A DNA stretch of 64,000 bases from an uncultured Clostridiaceae bacterium (GTDB taxonomy: Bacteria > Bacillota > Clostridia > TANB77 > CAG-508). The stretch spans positions 1 to 64,000 of the forward strand of contig CANRSN010000001.1 in assembly GCA_947642455.1 (NCBI GenBank), given 5' to 3'. A model generated the notes under the pieces. The model was given only the letters and a program-made list of their open reading frames with translations. It ran no database searches and was not told the origin of the DNA. Shown here piece after piece: positions 8,889 to 17,922 of this stretch. Position numbers and translations under genes: made by a program. Position 1 is the first letter of the stretch; the number at the start of each line of letters is the position of its first letter.

Positions 8889-9491
8889 TTAATTTTCTAT
8901 TCTTTCTGGTAATTCCTGTGTTCCTGTAACAACTATATCGAAACTATGTTGAGATAATGTACGACCATCTACTGTATCTTGCTCATTAGCCTCTTCAATG
9001 GTTTCGTTAGGATTAGCACTTTCATATCTCCAACTCCAATAAAGTTTTATTGTTCTAGTTCTCTCTTCATCATTTGCATGTATAACACCTGTTAAATATG
9101 GCTCTAATTCTTTTATATCTGAAACATAAATGTCTCCATAACCATATTCCAAATTTTTAGGCTTGTCTTTTATATTTTCAAAGTTTATTGCATATTCTAC
9201 TCCTGTCTCACATTCTGTTGCATCTATTACTATATCAAAGTCTCCCTTTACTCCTGGTGCTAATTTGTTATCTTTTATTGTTTCTGGTGTAAATGTATCT
9301 GCTAAGTTAATAGTTCCCATTGTTGAACTTTGATTGTTTACTTTAAAATTCCATCTTGCTATGTCTATTACTCCTTTTCCACGTACTTGTGTTATGTATT
9401 TAGAATATGTATAACCTCCTATTAAAAATATTGCTAACATTAGCATCAGTAAAACAATGGCTATTACTAGCTTTTTCTTGTTTTTCTTCAT
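8889..9491 (-). CDS. TasA/camelysin-like secreted protein
   Basis: This 200-residue protein has a lysine-rich N-terminus, a hydrophobic signal segment (8-25) and YSKYITQVRGKGVIDIARWNF, resembling the region after the SipW cleavage site in TasA/CalY-family proteins. Motifs typical of those fibre-forming proteins follow: LAPGVKGDFDIVIDATECETGVEYAINF and a late KLYWSWRYE strand. The family builds extracellular biofilm fibres, which is the likely role here. It lies between sortase (24 bases upstream) and sipW (45 bases downstream). No LPxTG-like motif is present at its C-terminus (GTQELPERIEN), so it is not an obvious sortase substrate. Confidence 0.75.
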   Translation of the reverse strand: MKKNKKKLVIAIVLLMLMLAIFLIGGYTYSKYITQVRGKGVIDIARWNFKVNNQSSTMGTINLADTFTPETIKDNKLAPGVKGDFDIVIDATECETGVEYAINFENIKDKPKNLEYGYGDIYVSDIKELEPYLTGVIHANDEERTRTIKLYWSWRYESANPNETIEEANEQDTVDGRTLSQHSFDIVVTGTQELPERIEN

Positions 9492-9515
9492 TATAAATCA
9501 CATTCCTTTCTCTAT

Positions 9516-10094
9516 TTATATAATTTCTATTGCTTGAATACATTGTCTATATTCTGGCATATTTTCTACACATGTTATTAGTGTTATTCTATTGTCTTTT
9601 GTATCTTGAATATATGTCCAATCTGTTTCTTTTATTATTTCATTTGTTACTACTTTGTACTCTTTTGTACCTTTTTCGTTTGTATATTTAATGCAATCTC
9701 CTATGTTTAATTTTCTTATTTCTTGAAAATAATTGTATTTATATCCTCTATTGTGTGCTGCTAAACATACATTCCCTTCCCATTTCTGTGTTTCACTGAA
9801 ATGACCTACAGCTTTTCTCATTGTTTCTTTTGTTGTTCCTTCCATTATTGGAGCATTTAGTTTTATTGCTGGTATTTCTATTCTCCATTTATTGCTTTTT
9901 ATGTATTGATTTTCTACTATTTCATTACTTTTTTCTTTTTTTTCTGGATTTATTGAAGAAGTTTTTAAAACTAAACTTGAATTAATTTCTTTTTCTTGAT
10001 TTGGATTTACTAAAATTGAATTAATTGTTATAGATAATATTATGGCTATGCCTAATGAAATGAAACTTATATTTCTTTTGTTATAATTTAACAT
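9516..10094 (-). CDS. Class D-like sortase
   Basis: This 192-residue sortase has an N-terminal membrane anchor (10-28), a linker and a C-terminal sortase beta-barrel. The catalytic residues are visible: His114 in CLAAHNRGYKY, Cys175 in ITLITCVENM and Arg183 in PEYRQCI. Sortases cleave a C-terminal sorting motif and join the protein to the cell wall or to another subunit. It is the first gene of the operon with TasA-like protein, SipW and a second TasA-like protein. No protein in the window carries a clear sorting motif, so the substrate is elsewhere or unconventional. Class D is my best guess from size and the TLITC context. Confidence 0.88.
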   Translation of the reverse strand: MLNYNKRNISFISLGIAIILSITINSILVNPNQEKEINSSLVLKTSSINPEKKEKSNEIVENQYIKSNKWRIEIPAIKLNAPIMEGTTKETMRKAVGHFSETQKWEGNVCLAAHNRGYKYNYFQEIRKLNIGDCIKYTNEKGTKEYKVVTNEIIKETDWTYIQDTKDNRITLITCVENMPEYRQCIQAIEII

Positions 10095-10317
10095 ACATAT
10101 TTTTCACCGCCTTTATTCTTTTTTGTTAGTTTGATTTAAATTTAGAAAACTAAATTTTTTGAATTAAACTTTTAAGATAAAAATTGCAATTTTTTAATCT
10201 GCAATTATGTTATCATATTTTTTTGATTTTGTAAAGATTTTTTTATCGACCAATTCCTACATTTTTCGGTTTTTTTTGCACTTTTACTTTTCTAACTAAG
10301 TAAATTTAATGTTAATA

Positions 10318-10395
10318 TTCACAGCTAAATTTCTATTTAGTCCATATATAATTTTATAAACCATGAATTGTAACAACTTAATTACAATTCATAGT
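10318..10395. repeat. Core-less family-1 palindrome
   Basis: TTCACAGCTAAATTTCTATTT, then ATATATAATTTTATAAACCA and TGAATTGTAAC, match the outer arms of copy H (52110-52287) joined directly without the central core. With the family-2 remnant to its right, it accounts for much of the 515-base gap 10095-10609. No gene is visible there. Confidence 0.65.
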
Positions 10396-10423
10396 ATTTT
10401 TTTCTCTGAATTGTTTCAATGTC

Positions 10424-10590
10424 TTCTTGTATAGAGAAAGCATTCGATTTTCTCTATACAAGAGCAGAAAAACATAATAAAGTTTTTAGACCTTTTAAAT
10501 CACTTTTCATTCCTCGTCTTCTTTCACTATTAAAATTTCTCTAGCAATTTGGTTCAGAATGTTTAGTGAATCTTTTACATATTATATTTT
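10424..10590 (+). repeat. Degenerate family-2 hairpin repeat
   Basis: A palindrome TTGTATAGAGAAA.../...TTTCTCTATACAA (about 10426-10462) is followed by decayed versions of the hairpin-1 sequence (TTTTTAGACCTTTTAAATCA, CATTCCTCGTCTTC) and the linker (CAGAATGTTTAGTGAATC). Compared with 43385-43683 it carries many substitutions. Confidence 0.6.
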
Positions 10591-10609
10591 CTAAAAGAGA
10601 TTTTGAATA

Positions 10610-11629
10610 TTAAATAAACTTTTTGAATAGCTTTCTTAAATATTCTGCATTGAAATTCCTTGAAGAAATTACTCTACCATTTTTTCTTAAATATTGCTTT
10701 GAATCATATATTTCTTGTGCAACAACTACATAATAACCATGTCTTTGCATTATGTTATTTAATTTTTCTTCATTTAAATCAATACCCAAAGTAACTAAAA
10801 ACATTGCATCTACTGAAAGTTGATTTACATCTTCAAAATTTTGCTTATACCTTTCTCTTAATGTTCTTTTTGCATTAACCCCATATATTTGTCCATCTAA
10901 TTCAAAAGTGTAATCATACTCTACAGAATTTATAAATTTATCATGTGCACGATTATGTACATTATTTGAAATATTCAATAATACACTATTAACCCTTGAT
11001 TCATAGGATGAGCCAGCAGTTGATATAGTACTCTGATTTATAGACTCATCCATAATAATCATAAATATATTATTAGCATTTATGTTATATCTTCTTGTAA
11101 CTTCTTTAACTCTATTACTCAACCTTTTTACAGTTTTGCCACTTGTTTCAAGAATAAATTCATCTTCTCGATCTACATTAGTAATCGTATATACTAATAA
11201 AGCACTAATTACTCTTTGACCATATGGATATTCTAGATTTACCATATCATATCCAAAACTTAATTTATCTTTATGAGATGCTAATCCATCATCATATTGT
11301 ATTTTTGCATAAGACTTTGCTTCTTCTAAAATCAATTTTTTTGATAATAACAATTCTATAGATAATATTGTTAAATCAATCCACATATTATAATTTTTTT
11401 CATCACATAAATTTAATAAAGTAGTATAGTCCTCATAAGCCTTAATATTTGCATTTACTACATTTTGCTCAAGTAGTTCAATTAATTTTAAAAATCCTAG
11501 TTCCTTGTTCCCTTGAATTAATTGTTCTAATAATATCATTTTATTTTCATTTAAATGACATTTTATTAAATTTTTTAAGATAGTATAAAATAATAAATTA
11601 CTTTCATATTCCTTTTTGCTTATATCCAT
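10610..11629 (-). CDS. Type II restriction endonuclease (partner of Dcm-like methylase)
   Basis: This 339-residue protein starts in a TAATG overlap with the cytosine-methyltransferase stop codon, so translation is probably coupled. The N-terminal half is helical without a recognised motif. The C-terminal half holds AGSSYESRVNSVL, then EYDYTFELDGQIYGVNAKRT and LRERYKQ. This matches the PD-(D/E)xK-type core, with acidic residues and the Lys of NAKRTLRER, seen in many type II enzymes. It should cut DNA at the sequence protected by its neighbour. Because that methylase resembles Dcm/ScrFI in its recognition region, the site is probably CCNGG or CCWGG; this is inference. The gene ends beside family-2 repeat debris. 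Confidence 0.8.
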   Translation of the reverse strand: MDISKKEYESNLLFYTILKNLIKCHLNENKMILLEQLIQGNKELGFLKLIELLEQNVVNANIKAYEDYTTLLNLCDEKNYNMWIDLTILSIELLLSKKLILEEAKSYAKIQYDDGLASHKDKLSFGYDMVNLEYPYGQRVISALLVYTITNVDREDEFILETSGKTVKRLSNRVKEVTRRYNINANNIFMIIMDESINQSTISTAGSSYESRVNSVLLNISNNVHNRAHDKFINSVEYDYTFELDGQIYGVNAKRTLRERYKQNFEDVNQLSVDAMFLVTLGIDLNEEKLNNIMQRHGYYVVVAQEIYDSKQYLRKNGRVISSRNFNAEYLRKLFKKFI

Positions 11630-12624
11630 TAAATTTCCCCTCCCTTCTTTAATGTTTTATAAATTTCTTGTGCTACTGCATTTATCATATTAACTGGCAC
11701 AGAATTACCAAATTGCTTATAGGCTTGGGTATCACTTACTACAATTTTAAAGCTATCTGGATATCCTTGTAATCTTGCAGCCTCTCTTGGAGTTAGCTTT
11801 CTAGGGTTTTTTCCTTTAGAAGATTGATCAATTAAAATTTCTGAACCATCTTTATAGTATCTTGCAGAAATTGTACTTGTATATTTCGATTCTTCATTAA
11901 ACAAGCAATATCCAAATCCATTTCCCTTTGCCTTATTCTCCTCTTTTCTTCTTTGATGACTTTTCCAAAGTTTATCAGATATTGTGTATTTGTCTTCTGG
12001 ATTGTCTTCTAAAATATTACCTAACTTTGTAGAAATATTTGTTTCTTTAGGGAAGTTAAAATCAATATTATGATTTTTAAATCCAACAATCATTATTCTT
12101 TCCCTATTTTGTGGTAATCCAAAATTTTTAGCATTTAATACTTTGTGATATACTTTATAATTGAGTTTATTCTCAAGAATATCTAACATTATTTTAAAAG
12201 TCTTTCCTTTATCATGGTTAGTTAATCCTTTTACATTTTCTAAAAGAAAACATTTTGGTTTCTTTTCTTCTATTATTCTTTCTACTTCAAAAAACATTGT
12301 CCCTCTTGTATCATTAAATCCTTCCCTTTTTCCTGCTATTGAAAAAGCCTGACAAGGAAAACCTGCTAATAAAATATCAAAGTCTGGAATAGAGTCTGCT
12401 GAGATTTTCGTAATATCTCCACTAGGTATTTCACCATAATTAGCAATATAAGTCTGAACAGCATATTTATCTATTTCAGAGGAAAATACACATTTACCGC
12501 CAAGATTTTGAAATGGTGTTCTAATTCCACCTATACCAGCAAAAAGATCAATATATTTAAACTGATAGCTATTATCAGACTTATTATCATTTACTTCATA
12601 ACTTATATATATATTCTCTAACAT
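11629..12624 (-). CDS. DNA (cytosine-5) methyltransferase, Dcm/ScrFI-like
   Basis: This is a 331-residue C5-methyltransferase with its motifs in order: I (YIDLFAGIGGIRTPFQNLGG), IV with the catalytic Cys (LAGFPCQAFSIAG), VI (FLLENVKGL), VIII (LPQNRERIMIVGF), IX (RKLTPREAARLQGYP) and X (YKQFGNSVPVNMI). Between VIII and IX, KYTISDKLWKSH, KGNGFGYCLFNE and TISARYYKDGSEILID closely resemble the recognition region of E. coli Dcm (GNGFGYG..., LSARYYKDGAEILID). CCWGG or CCNGG is therefore the likely target. It overlaps its endonuclease by one base. The AGGAGG start is clear. The family call is very firm; specificity is inferred. Confidence 0.95.
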   Translation of the reverse strand: MLENIYISYEVNDNKSDNSYQFKYIDLFAGIGGIRTPFQNLGGKCVFSSEIDKYAVQTYIANYGEIPSGDITKISADSIPDFDILLAGFPCQAFSIAGKREGFNDTRGTMFFEVERIIEEKKPKCFLLENVKGLTNHDKGKTFKIMLDILENKLNYKVYHKVLNAKNFGLPQNRERIMIVGFKNHNIDFNFPKETNISTKLGNILEDNPEDKYTISDKLWKSHQRRKEENKAKGNGFGYCLFNEESKYTSTISARYYKDGSEILIDQSSKGKNPRKLTPREAARLQGYPDSFKIVVSDTQAYKQFGNSVPVNMINAVAQEIYKTLKKGGEI

Positions 12625-12712
12625 TATACCTCCTAGTGTTTCATTTTTAATTTATTCTCCATTTATTTTATATCATAAATCTTTCTAAAATTCTATACAT
12701 TAACAACATTTA

Positions 12713-13627
12713 TTATAAAAAGTAGTATTTCCCCTGCCACAAATTTCTACCTCTAAAACGTTTTTCAAATCCATGCAAAATCCACATCTTATGTTTATTC
12801 CAATGTGGAGCAACTAAAATATCTTTTGGAGCATCTCCTGTAATTCTATGTATAACTAATTCAGGTTTCAAATGTGTCATTATATCAATCAAAGTTTCTA
12901 TATAATCATCTAACTCTAATGCTTTATATTCACCATTTCTATACATTTGTGCAAGTACTGTATTTTCCACAACATATGTACAGTGAATTTTTACCCCTTG
13001 CAATGTATGTGCATTTATAAAATTCACTGTATTTTGTATATCTTGTTTTGTTTCATCTGGTAATCCTACCATAATATGTGCTACTACATCAATATTGTAT
13101 TTATTTAAAAGTTTTACAGCATTTGAAAATTGTTCACTTGTATAACCTCTATTAATTTTTTCTCCTATTTTATCATTACTTGTTTGTAGACCTAATTCTA
13201 CACATACATAATACCTATCTGCATAACTCTTCAAAAGTTTTACAATTTCTTCTGTTATACAATCTGGTCTTGTTCCTACTTCTAAGCCTACAATTCTATC
13301 ATCTATTAATGCCGCATCATATTTTGACTTTAAATTTTCCACAGTATCGTATGTATTGGTAAAATTCTGAAAATATACAATAAATTTATTTGCTCTTTTA
13401 GCTCTATAACTCTGAAAATATTGCTCAACTTGCTTTGTTATACTTTCATTTGAATTAATTAGTTCTCCAGAACCTTTTTCACTACAATATATACACCCAC
13501 CATATCCCAACTTTCCATCTCTATTTGGACATGTGAAACCTCCATCAATACATATTTTCAAAGTTCTCTCTCCAAACTTTTTCTTTAAATATTCATTTAA
13601 GTGATTGTATCTTTCTAAATCTTCCAT
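12713..13627 (-). CDS. TIGR01212/YtqA-type radical SAM protein
   Basis: This 304-residue cytosolic radical SAM enzyme belongs to the YtqA/YhcC-like family of unproven function. The N-terminus carries the cluster motif within IDGGFTCPNRDGKLGYGGC and IYCSEKGSGEL. A TIM-barrel-like stretch follows, with GLEVGTRPDCITEEIV, LGLQTSNDKIGEKINRGYT and IMVGLPDETKQDIQNTV, all typical of Elp3/HemN-like sub-branches. The C-terminal WILHGFEKRFRGRN is family-typical. It stands alone, about 90 bases upstream of the methyltransferase start. Confidence 0.88.
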   Translation of the reverse strand: MEDLERYNHLNEYLKKKFGERTLKICIDGGFTCPNRDGKLGYGGCIYCSEKGSGELINSNESITKQVEQYFQSYRAKRANKFIVYFQNFTNTYDTVENLKSKYDAALIDDRIVGLEVGTRPDCITEEIVKLLKSYADRYYVCVELGLQTSNDKIGEKINRGYTSEQFSNAVKLLNKYNIDVVAHIMVGLPDETKQDIQNTVNFINAHTLQGVKIHCTYVVENTVLAQMYRNGEYKALELDDYIETLIDIMTHLKPELVIHRITGDAPKDILVAPHWNKHKMWILHGFEKRFRGRNLWQGKYYFL

Positions 13628-13667
13628 ATTTAATCACATTCCTTCCTCAATGCACAAATCTAGTTGG

Positions 13668-13783
13668 AAAAGAATTAAATTTGGGCTAGGAAAACAAATT
13701 TTAAATTTATGAAGCGTACTAATTGTACGTTGATTAAATTTAAAATGCAGTTTGACGACACCAAAATTGTAATTATTTTTCAA
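13668..13783. repeat. Nested palindrome in intergenic DNA
   Basis: Outer arms GTTGGAAAAGAATTAAATTT and CCAAAATTG...TTTTTCAAC are imperfectly complementary. Inside lies ATTTTAAATTTA...TAAATTTAAAAT around a CGTAC...GTACG stem. The layout resembles the other palindromes of the window, but I could not align its centre with the family-1 core. Confidence 0.5.
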
Positions 13784-13804
13784 CCTTATAATTTCCCTTT
13801 CTAA

Positions 13805-14017
13805 TACTCATACTACATATTTATTTTTATAAATTATAACATATTTTGTATTACAATTTCAGATGATAATATACCCTATGTATTGTTTGCAACTCTTGAT
13901 AAAAGCTGGATTTTTGGTTCTTACAGTGTTGATAAGTATGTATTATTTAATTTAGTAACTGGAGAAATACAAGAGTTTACACAAGAAAATTTACCAAGTT
14001 TTGTAACTATGAATTAG
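13805..14017 (+). pseudogene. Orphan gene remnant (C-terminal fragment)
   Basis: An open frame without a plausible start codon reads ...SDDNIPYVLFATLDKSWIFG, then SYSVDKYVLFNLVTGEIQEF and ends TQENLPSFVTMN at a TAG. The sequence has normal protein-like composition, unlike random A+T-rich DNA, so it looks like the tail of a decayed gene. I do not recognise the family. It lies in the 720-base gap 13628-14347, between a nested palindrome and a family-2 repeat. Confidence 0.4.
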
Positions 14018-14097
14018 GATAATATTAGTTAGTGTCTATATTGGACACACCTAAGTAAAACAAGAGTTAATTATTTAACTCTTGTTTTACTTATTAT

Positions 14098-14270
14098 TCT
14101 CTACCAGGAAAGTATAACAAATTGTTATACTTTCCTAGTAGAGAAAAGCTTCGCCCAACGTTCCACACAAAATTGCTAAAGCAATTTTGGCGGTCGAACA
14201 AAGACGAGGCATGAAAAGTAATCTAAAATGTCTAAATATTTTAATCATGCCTCTTTTGTTCTATATTAGG
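14098..14270 (-). repeat. Family-2 three-hairpin repeat, reverse orientation
   Basis: Read on the minus strand: hairpin 1 opening GAACAAAAGAGGCATGATT and closing TCATGCCTCGTCTTTGTTC, hairpin 2 CCAAAATTGCTTTAGCAATTTTG, linker GTGGAACGTTGGGCGAAGC and hairpin 3 AGGAAAGTATAACAA.../...TTATACTTTCCT. Hairpin 1 and the linker match 43385-43510 almost exactly, whereas hairpin 3 differs. Confidence 0.8.
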
Positions 14271-14299
14271 AAAGCATAATAATCTATAAGTGCTTTTTA

Positions 14300-14343
14300 G
14301 TCTGTCCCTTTTGGGACATTTTTGTCCCAATTTGCTCCGTCCC
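14300..14343 (-). repeat. Family-3 GGGACGGAG repeat arm
   Basis: On the minus strand it reads GGGACGGAGCAAATTGGGAC, then AAAAATGTCCCAAAAGGGAC and AGAC. It matches both arms at 32107-32324 and abuts the adhE stop codon. Similar GGGACGG... repeats in Clostridia are associated with REP/IS200-type elements; that link is inferred. Confidence 0.75.
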
Positions 14344-14347
14344 AAAA

Positions 14348-16951
14348 TTACCAATTTCCATAATAACTATCTAATAAAATTTGTTTTAATTCTGAAACTA
14401 GTGGTAAGCGTGGATTTGCTGTTGTACATTGGTCTTCAAATGCTCTATCTGCTAGCATATCCACCTTAGCTAAAAATTCTTGTTCATTAATTCCTACATC
14501 TTTAAAACACTTTTCAATTCCCAAATCTTCATTTAACTTTTTAATTTCTTCTATTAAAGAATTTACACCTTCTTCATCTGTATAAGCTGCAAAATTCATT
14601 TTTCTTGATATATCGGCATATTTTTTGTCTGCAATAAAATATTCGTATTTTGGGAATGAAACAAATTTTGTAGGTTTGCTAGCATTATAGCGAATTACAT
14701 ATGGTAATAAAATTGCATTCAATCTACCATGTGCCATATGAAATTCTGCACCTAATTTGTGTGCTAGAGAATGATTTATTCCTAAGAAAGCATTTGTAAA
14801 AGCCATTCCTGCAATTGTACTTGCATTGTGCATTTTTTCCCTTGCATGAGCATCATTACCATTGTTATATGCCTGCCTTAAATTTTTAAATACCAATTCT
14901 ATAGCCTTTTCTGCTAAACCATCTGTATAGTCTGATGCCATATTTGAAACATATGCCTCTATTGCATGTGTTAATACATCCATTCCTGTATCTGCTGTAA
15001 TTCTTTTTGGCAAGCTCATTACTAAGTCTGGATCTACTATTGCTACATCTGGTGTTAACTCATAGTCTGCTAATGGATATTTTTTATTGTTTGTTTTATC
15101 TGTAATAACTGCAAATGATGTTACTTCTGAACCTGTTCCTGAAGTTGTTGGTATTGCTACCATTTTTGATTTTATACCTAGTTTTGGAAATTTATAGGTA
15201 CGTTTTCTTATATCCATAAATTTCAACTTTAATCCTTCTACATCACTGTCTGGGTATTCATAAAATAACCACATTCCTTTTGCTGCATCTATTGGGCTTC
15301 CTCCTCCTAATGCAATTATTACATCAGGCTTAAATTCATTCATCATTGCTACACCTCTTTTTATTGTATCAAATGATGGATCTGACTCTACTTCTGAAAA
15401 TATTTCAGAATGTACATATGTGTTTCTTTTTCTTAAATGATATAATATTTTATCTACATATCCGAATTTAACCATTGATTCGTCTGTAACTATAAATGCC
15501 CTTGTTATATCTGGCATTTTTTCTAAATATGCTATTGAACCTGCTTCAAAATATATTTTATCTGGAACTTTAAACCATTGCATATTAACTCTCCTTTTCG
15601 CAACTTTTTTAATATTTATTAAGTTTACTGATGATACATTTGCTGTTGTTGAATTTCCTCCAAAAGTACCACAACCTAAAGTAAGTGATGGCATATTTGT
15701 GTTGTATATATCACCTATTGCTCCATGTGTTGAAGGAGAATTTACAATTATTCTTCCTACTTTTACCTTTTCAGAAAATTTCAAAATTGTTTCTTTATCT
15801 TCTGAATGAATTACTGCTGAATGACCTAGACCTCCAAATTCAATTAGTTTTTCTGCTAATTCTATTCCTTCGTCTGCATTTTCTACTATATAGTATGCTA
15901 AAACTGGACTCAGTTTTTCTTTAGAAAATGGATATTCTATACCAACTCCATTTTCATGTAATACTAATACTTTTGTATCTTCTGGTACTTCAATTCCTGC
16001 ACCTTTTGCAATATTGTATGGACTTTTTCCAACTATATCTGCATTTAAAGCACAACCCTTTTCTTCTATAAACATACTATTACGCAATTGTTTTGTTTGT
16101 TCATCACTTAAAAAGTAACATCCTGCTTCTTTCATTAATTTTTCAAATTCTTCATGTATTTCTTTGTCTACTATGACTGATTGCTCTGATGCACATATCA
16201 TTCCATTGTCAAATGATTTTGATAATACTAAATCATTTACTGATGTTCTTAATTTTGCTGTTTTGTCTATATAACATGGTACATTTCCTGGACCTACTCC
16301 TAATGCTGGCTTTCCGCATGAATATGCAGCCTTTACCATCCCTGTTCCTCCTGTAGCTAATATTAAGTTTACATCTGGGTGATTCATTAACATATTTGTT
16401 GCTAAAACAGATGGCTCTTCTATCCATAAAATACAATTTTCTGGGGCACCCGCTTTTATTGCTGCATCTCTTACTATTGTTGCTGCCTCTACACTACACT
16501 TTTGAGCTGATGGGTGAAAACCAAATACTATTACATTTCTTGTTTTAGCTGAAATTATTGATTTGAACATTGTTGTAGATGTTGGATTTGTTACTGGTGT
16601 TACTCCTGCTATTATTCCTACTGGTTCTGCTATTTCTATATAGCCTTCTTCTCCGTTTTCATTGATTTTTCCAACTGTTTTGTCGTATTTTATACTATGA
16701 TAAATGTACTCTGTTGCAAACATGTTTTTTGTTATTTTATCTTCGTAAATTCCTCTTCCTGTCTCCTCTACTGCTGATTTTGCAAGTTCCATGTGATGCT
16801 CTAAACCTGCCATTGCCATTTGTTTTACTATATTATTTACTTGCTCCTGATCTAGTTTCAAATACTCCTTTGATGCTATTTTTGCTTTTTCTATTAGTTC
16901 ATCTATCATGGCTTTTACTTTTTGTTTCTCTTCCTCACTATACTCTGCCAT
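14348..16951 (-). CDS. adhE: Bifunctional acetaldehyde-CoA/alcohol dehydrogenase AdhE
   Basis: This two-domain fermentative enzyme reduces acetyl-CoA to acetaldehyde and then to ethanol with two NADH. The N-terminal aldehyde dehydrogenase domain shows [51 protein letters not shown] and the catalytic Cys in [17 protein letters not shown]. The C-terminal iron-dependent alcohol dehydrogenase shows [49 protein letters not shown] and the metal-binding [20 protein letters not shown]. The ATG at 16951 ([10 protein letters not shown]) is chosen because GGGAGGAG lies just before it; an ATG eight codons earlier would put this site inside the gene. That gives 867 residues, near the family size. A TTGACA/TATAAT promoter precedes it. 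Confidence 0.97.
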   Translation of the reverse strand: MAEYSEEEKQKVKAMIDELIEKAKIASKEYLKLDQEQVNNIVKQMAMAGLEHHMELAKSAVEETGRGIYEDKITKNMFATEYIYHSIKYDKTVGKINENGEEGYIEIAEPVGIIAGVTPVTNPTSTTMFKSIISAKTRNVIVFGFHPSAQKCSVEAATIVRDAAIKAGAPENCILWIEEPSVLATNMLMNHPDVNLILATGGTGMVKAAYSCGKPALGVGPGNVPCYIDKTAKLRTSVNDLVLSKSFDNGMICASEQSVIVDKEIHEEFEKLMKEAGCYFLSDEQTKQLRNSMFIEEKGCALNADIVGKSPYNIAKGAGIEVPEDTKVLVLHENGVGIEYPFSKEKLSPVLAYYIVENADEGIELAEKLIEFGGLGHSAVIHSEDKETILKFSEKVKVGRIIVNSPSTHGAIGDIYNTNMPSLTLGCGTFGGNSTTANVSSVNLINIKKVAKRRVNMQWFKVPDKIYFEAGSIAYLEKMPDITRAFIVTDESMVKFGYVDKILYHLRKRNTYVHSEIFSEVESDPSFDTIKRGVAMMNEFKPDVIIALGGGSPIDAAKGMWLFYEYPDSDVEGLKLKFMDIRKRTYKFPKLGIKSKMVAIPTTSGTGSEVTSFAVITDKTNNKKYPLADYELTPDVAIVDPDLVMSLPKRITADTGMDVLTHAIEAYVSNMASDYTDGLAEKAIELVFKNLRQAYNNGNDAHAREKMHNASTIAGMAFTNAFLGINHSLAHKLGAEFHMAHGRLNAILLPYVIRYNASKPTKFVSFPKYEYFIADKKYADISRKMNFAAYTDEEGVNSLIEEIKKLNEDLGIEKCFKDVGINEQEFLAKVDMLADRAFEDQCTTANPRLPLVSELKQILLDSYYGNW

Positions 16952-17032
16952 TTCTCTCCTCCCTTTCTTGGTCACATATTTGAAAATGTTTCTTAAATTT
17001 TCTATCTTAGTGTTACCAATTTTTACTATTAT

Positions 17033-17060
17033 ATTATATATGATGAAAAAAAATTGTCAA
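17033..17060 (-). promoter_or_regulatory. Sigma-A promoter of adhE
   Basis: On the minus strand a consensus -35 TTGACA (17055-17060), a 16-base spacer and a consensus -10 TATAAT (17033-17038) lie about 80 bases before the AdhE start. This is among the strongest promoters in the window, which fits a highly expressed fermentation gene. Confidence 0.75.
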
Positions 17061-17085
17061 TCATATTTGATTGAAAAAAACATAA

Positions 17086-17133
17086 AAAACTGAGAATATA
17101 ATATCACTTTAATGATAAAACATTCTCAGTTTT
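17086..17133 (-). terminator. Hairpin terminator after the 113-residue gene
   Basis: The 12-base arms AAAACTGAGAAT and ATTCTCAGTTTT are separated by 24 bases, with A/T runs on both sides. It lies just downstream of the minus-strand gene at 17165 and upstream of the adhE promoter, so it would insulate adhE. Confidence 0.65.
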
Positions 17134-17164
17134 TAATATACTACATTTTAGATATTCCTACTTT

Positions 17165-17506
17165 CTAACGCTTTTTGACCACAAAGAATATTAAATAAAA
17201 TTCTTCATATTCCAGTATCTCAATTGCATGTGGAAAGTTTTTGCAACCATATTTAGCAATCTTCTGGTTGTAATTTTGCATATATTTCTCTACCGTTTTA
17301 AATATACTCTTTTTGCATACTCTTACAAAATACCGTTTTTTCCTTTTCTTCCCTTCTTCTTCAAAAGTAATTTTTATATCTCCATTTTTTAGTTTTTCTA
17401 CAGCAGTAATCTTCTGCCGTGTATGATTTGCAAGAACTTTACTCAAATACTGTTCTTTATCTGAAACATTAACTGGTGACTTGATTACCTCTACATTCTG
17501 CAACAT
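17165..17506 (-). CDS. Hypothetical protein, 113 residues
   Basis: I do not recognise the family. It is a small, basic, soluble-looking protein with no signal or membrane segment and a lysine/arginine-rich middle (EEEGKKRKKRYFVRVCKKS). The C-terminus is hydrophobic and beta-like (YEEFYLIFFVV) before a basic tail. It has a strong AGGAGGAG ribosome site and its own hairpin terminator, so it is probably a real monocistronic gene. The base composition looks slightly less A+T-rich than its neighbours, as for the other lone small genes at 20554 and 52885. Confidence 0.65.
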   Translation of the reverse strand: MLQNVEVIKSPVNVSDKEQYLSKVLANHTRQKITAVEKLKNGDIKITFEEEGKKRKKRYFVRVCKKSIFKTVEKYMQNYNQKIAKYGCKNFPHAIEILEYEEFYLIFFVVKKR

Positions 17507-17628
17507 ATGCTTCTCCTCCTATAATATTAGATTTTATTTGTAAATCTAAATAAGAACTTAATACATTCATATTATAACATACATATTATCTATTGTCTAT
17601 AACTTATGTATACTTGTTATAAAAATTT

Positions 17629-17810
17629 TAACAATTCAGAGGTCTTATACTATCTGCTGTGTTATCAATATTTATTTTTAGAAGTTTTGCACAGGGAAGT
17701 TTCCTCAGTAGAAACGGCTCTAGGCAATTTGTGAAGCCAGTAAGAAATTTCTAAAAATAAATATTGATAACACAGCAGAATATATATTTTACTTCCTTAT
17801 GAATTGTTAC
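17629..17810 (+). repeat. Family-1 core-bearing palindromic repeat, copy B
   Basis: Left arm AACAATTCAGAGG...CTGCTGTGTTATC, core with AAGTTTTGCACAGGGAAG, GTTTCCTCAGTAGAAAC and GTGAAGCCAGTAAGAAA, right arm GATAACACAGCAG...GAATTGTTAC. The inner GTTTC/GAAAC pairing differs in sequence from other copies but keeps the stem. The gap 17507-17901 holds nothing else apart from a weak -10-like TATAAT near 17868 ahead of leuS. No T-box leader is visible. Confidence 0.9.
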
Positions 17811-17922
17811 AAAAAAAATATTGAAACTTAAATTTTTTGCTTTATTTTCTAAGAAATATGTAGTATAATAGCATATAAGTTACTTGCAATAGCAAGACAA
17901 AATGAAAGAAAGGATGATTTTA

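Noticed and set aside
14300-14343. Transposase gene linked to the GGGACGG repeats
   Set aside because: No Y1/REP transposase or any other transposase frame was found in the window, so only the repeat itself is reported.
17507-17901. Possible T-box riboswitch before leuS
   Set aside because: Leucyl-tRNA synthetase genes in Firmicutes often have one, but the region is filled by repeat copy B and the short remainder has no T-box sequence or specifier loop that I can see.
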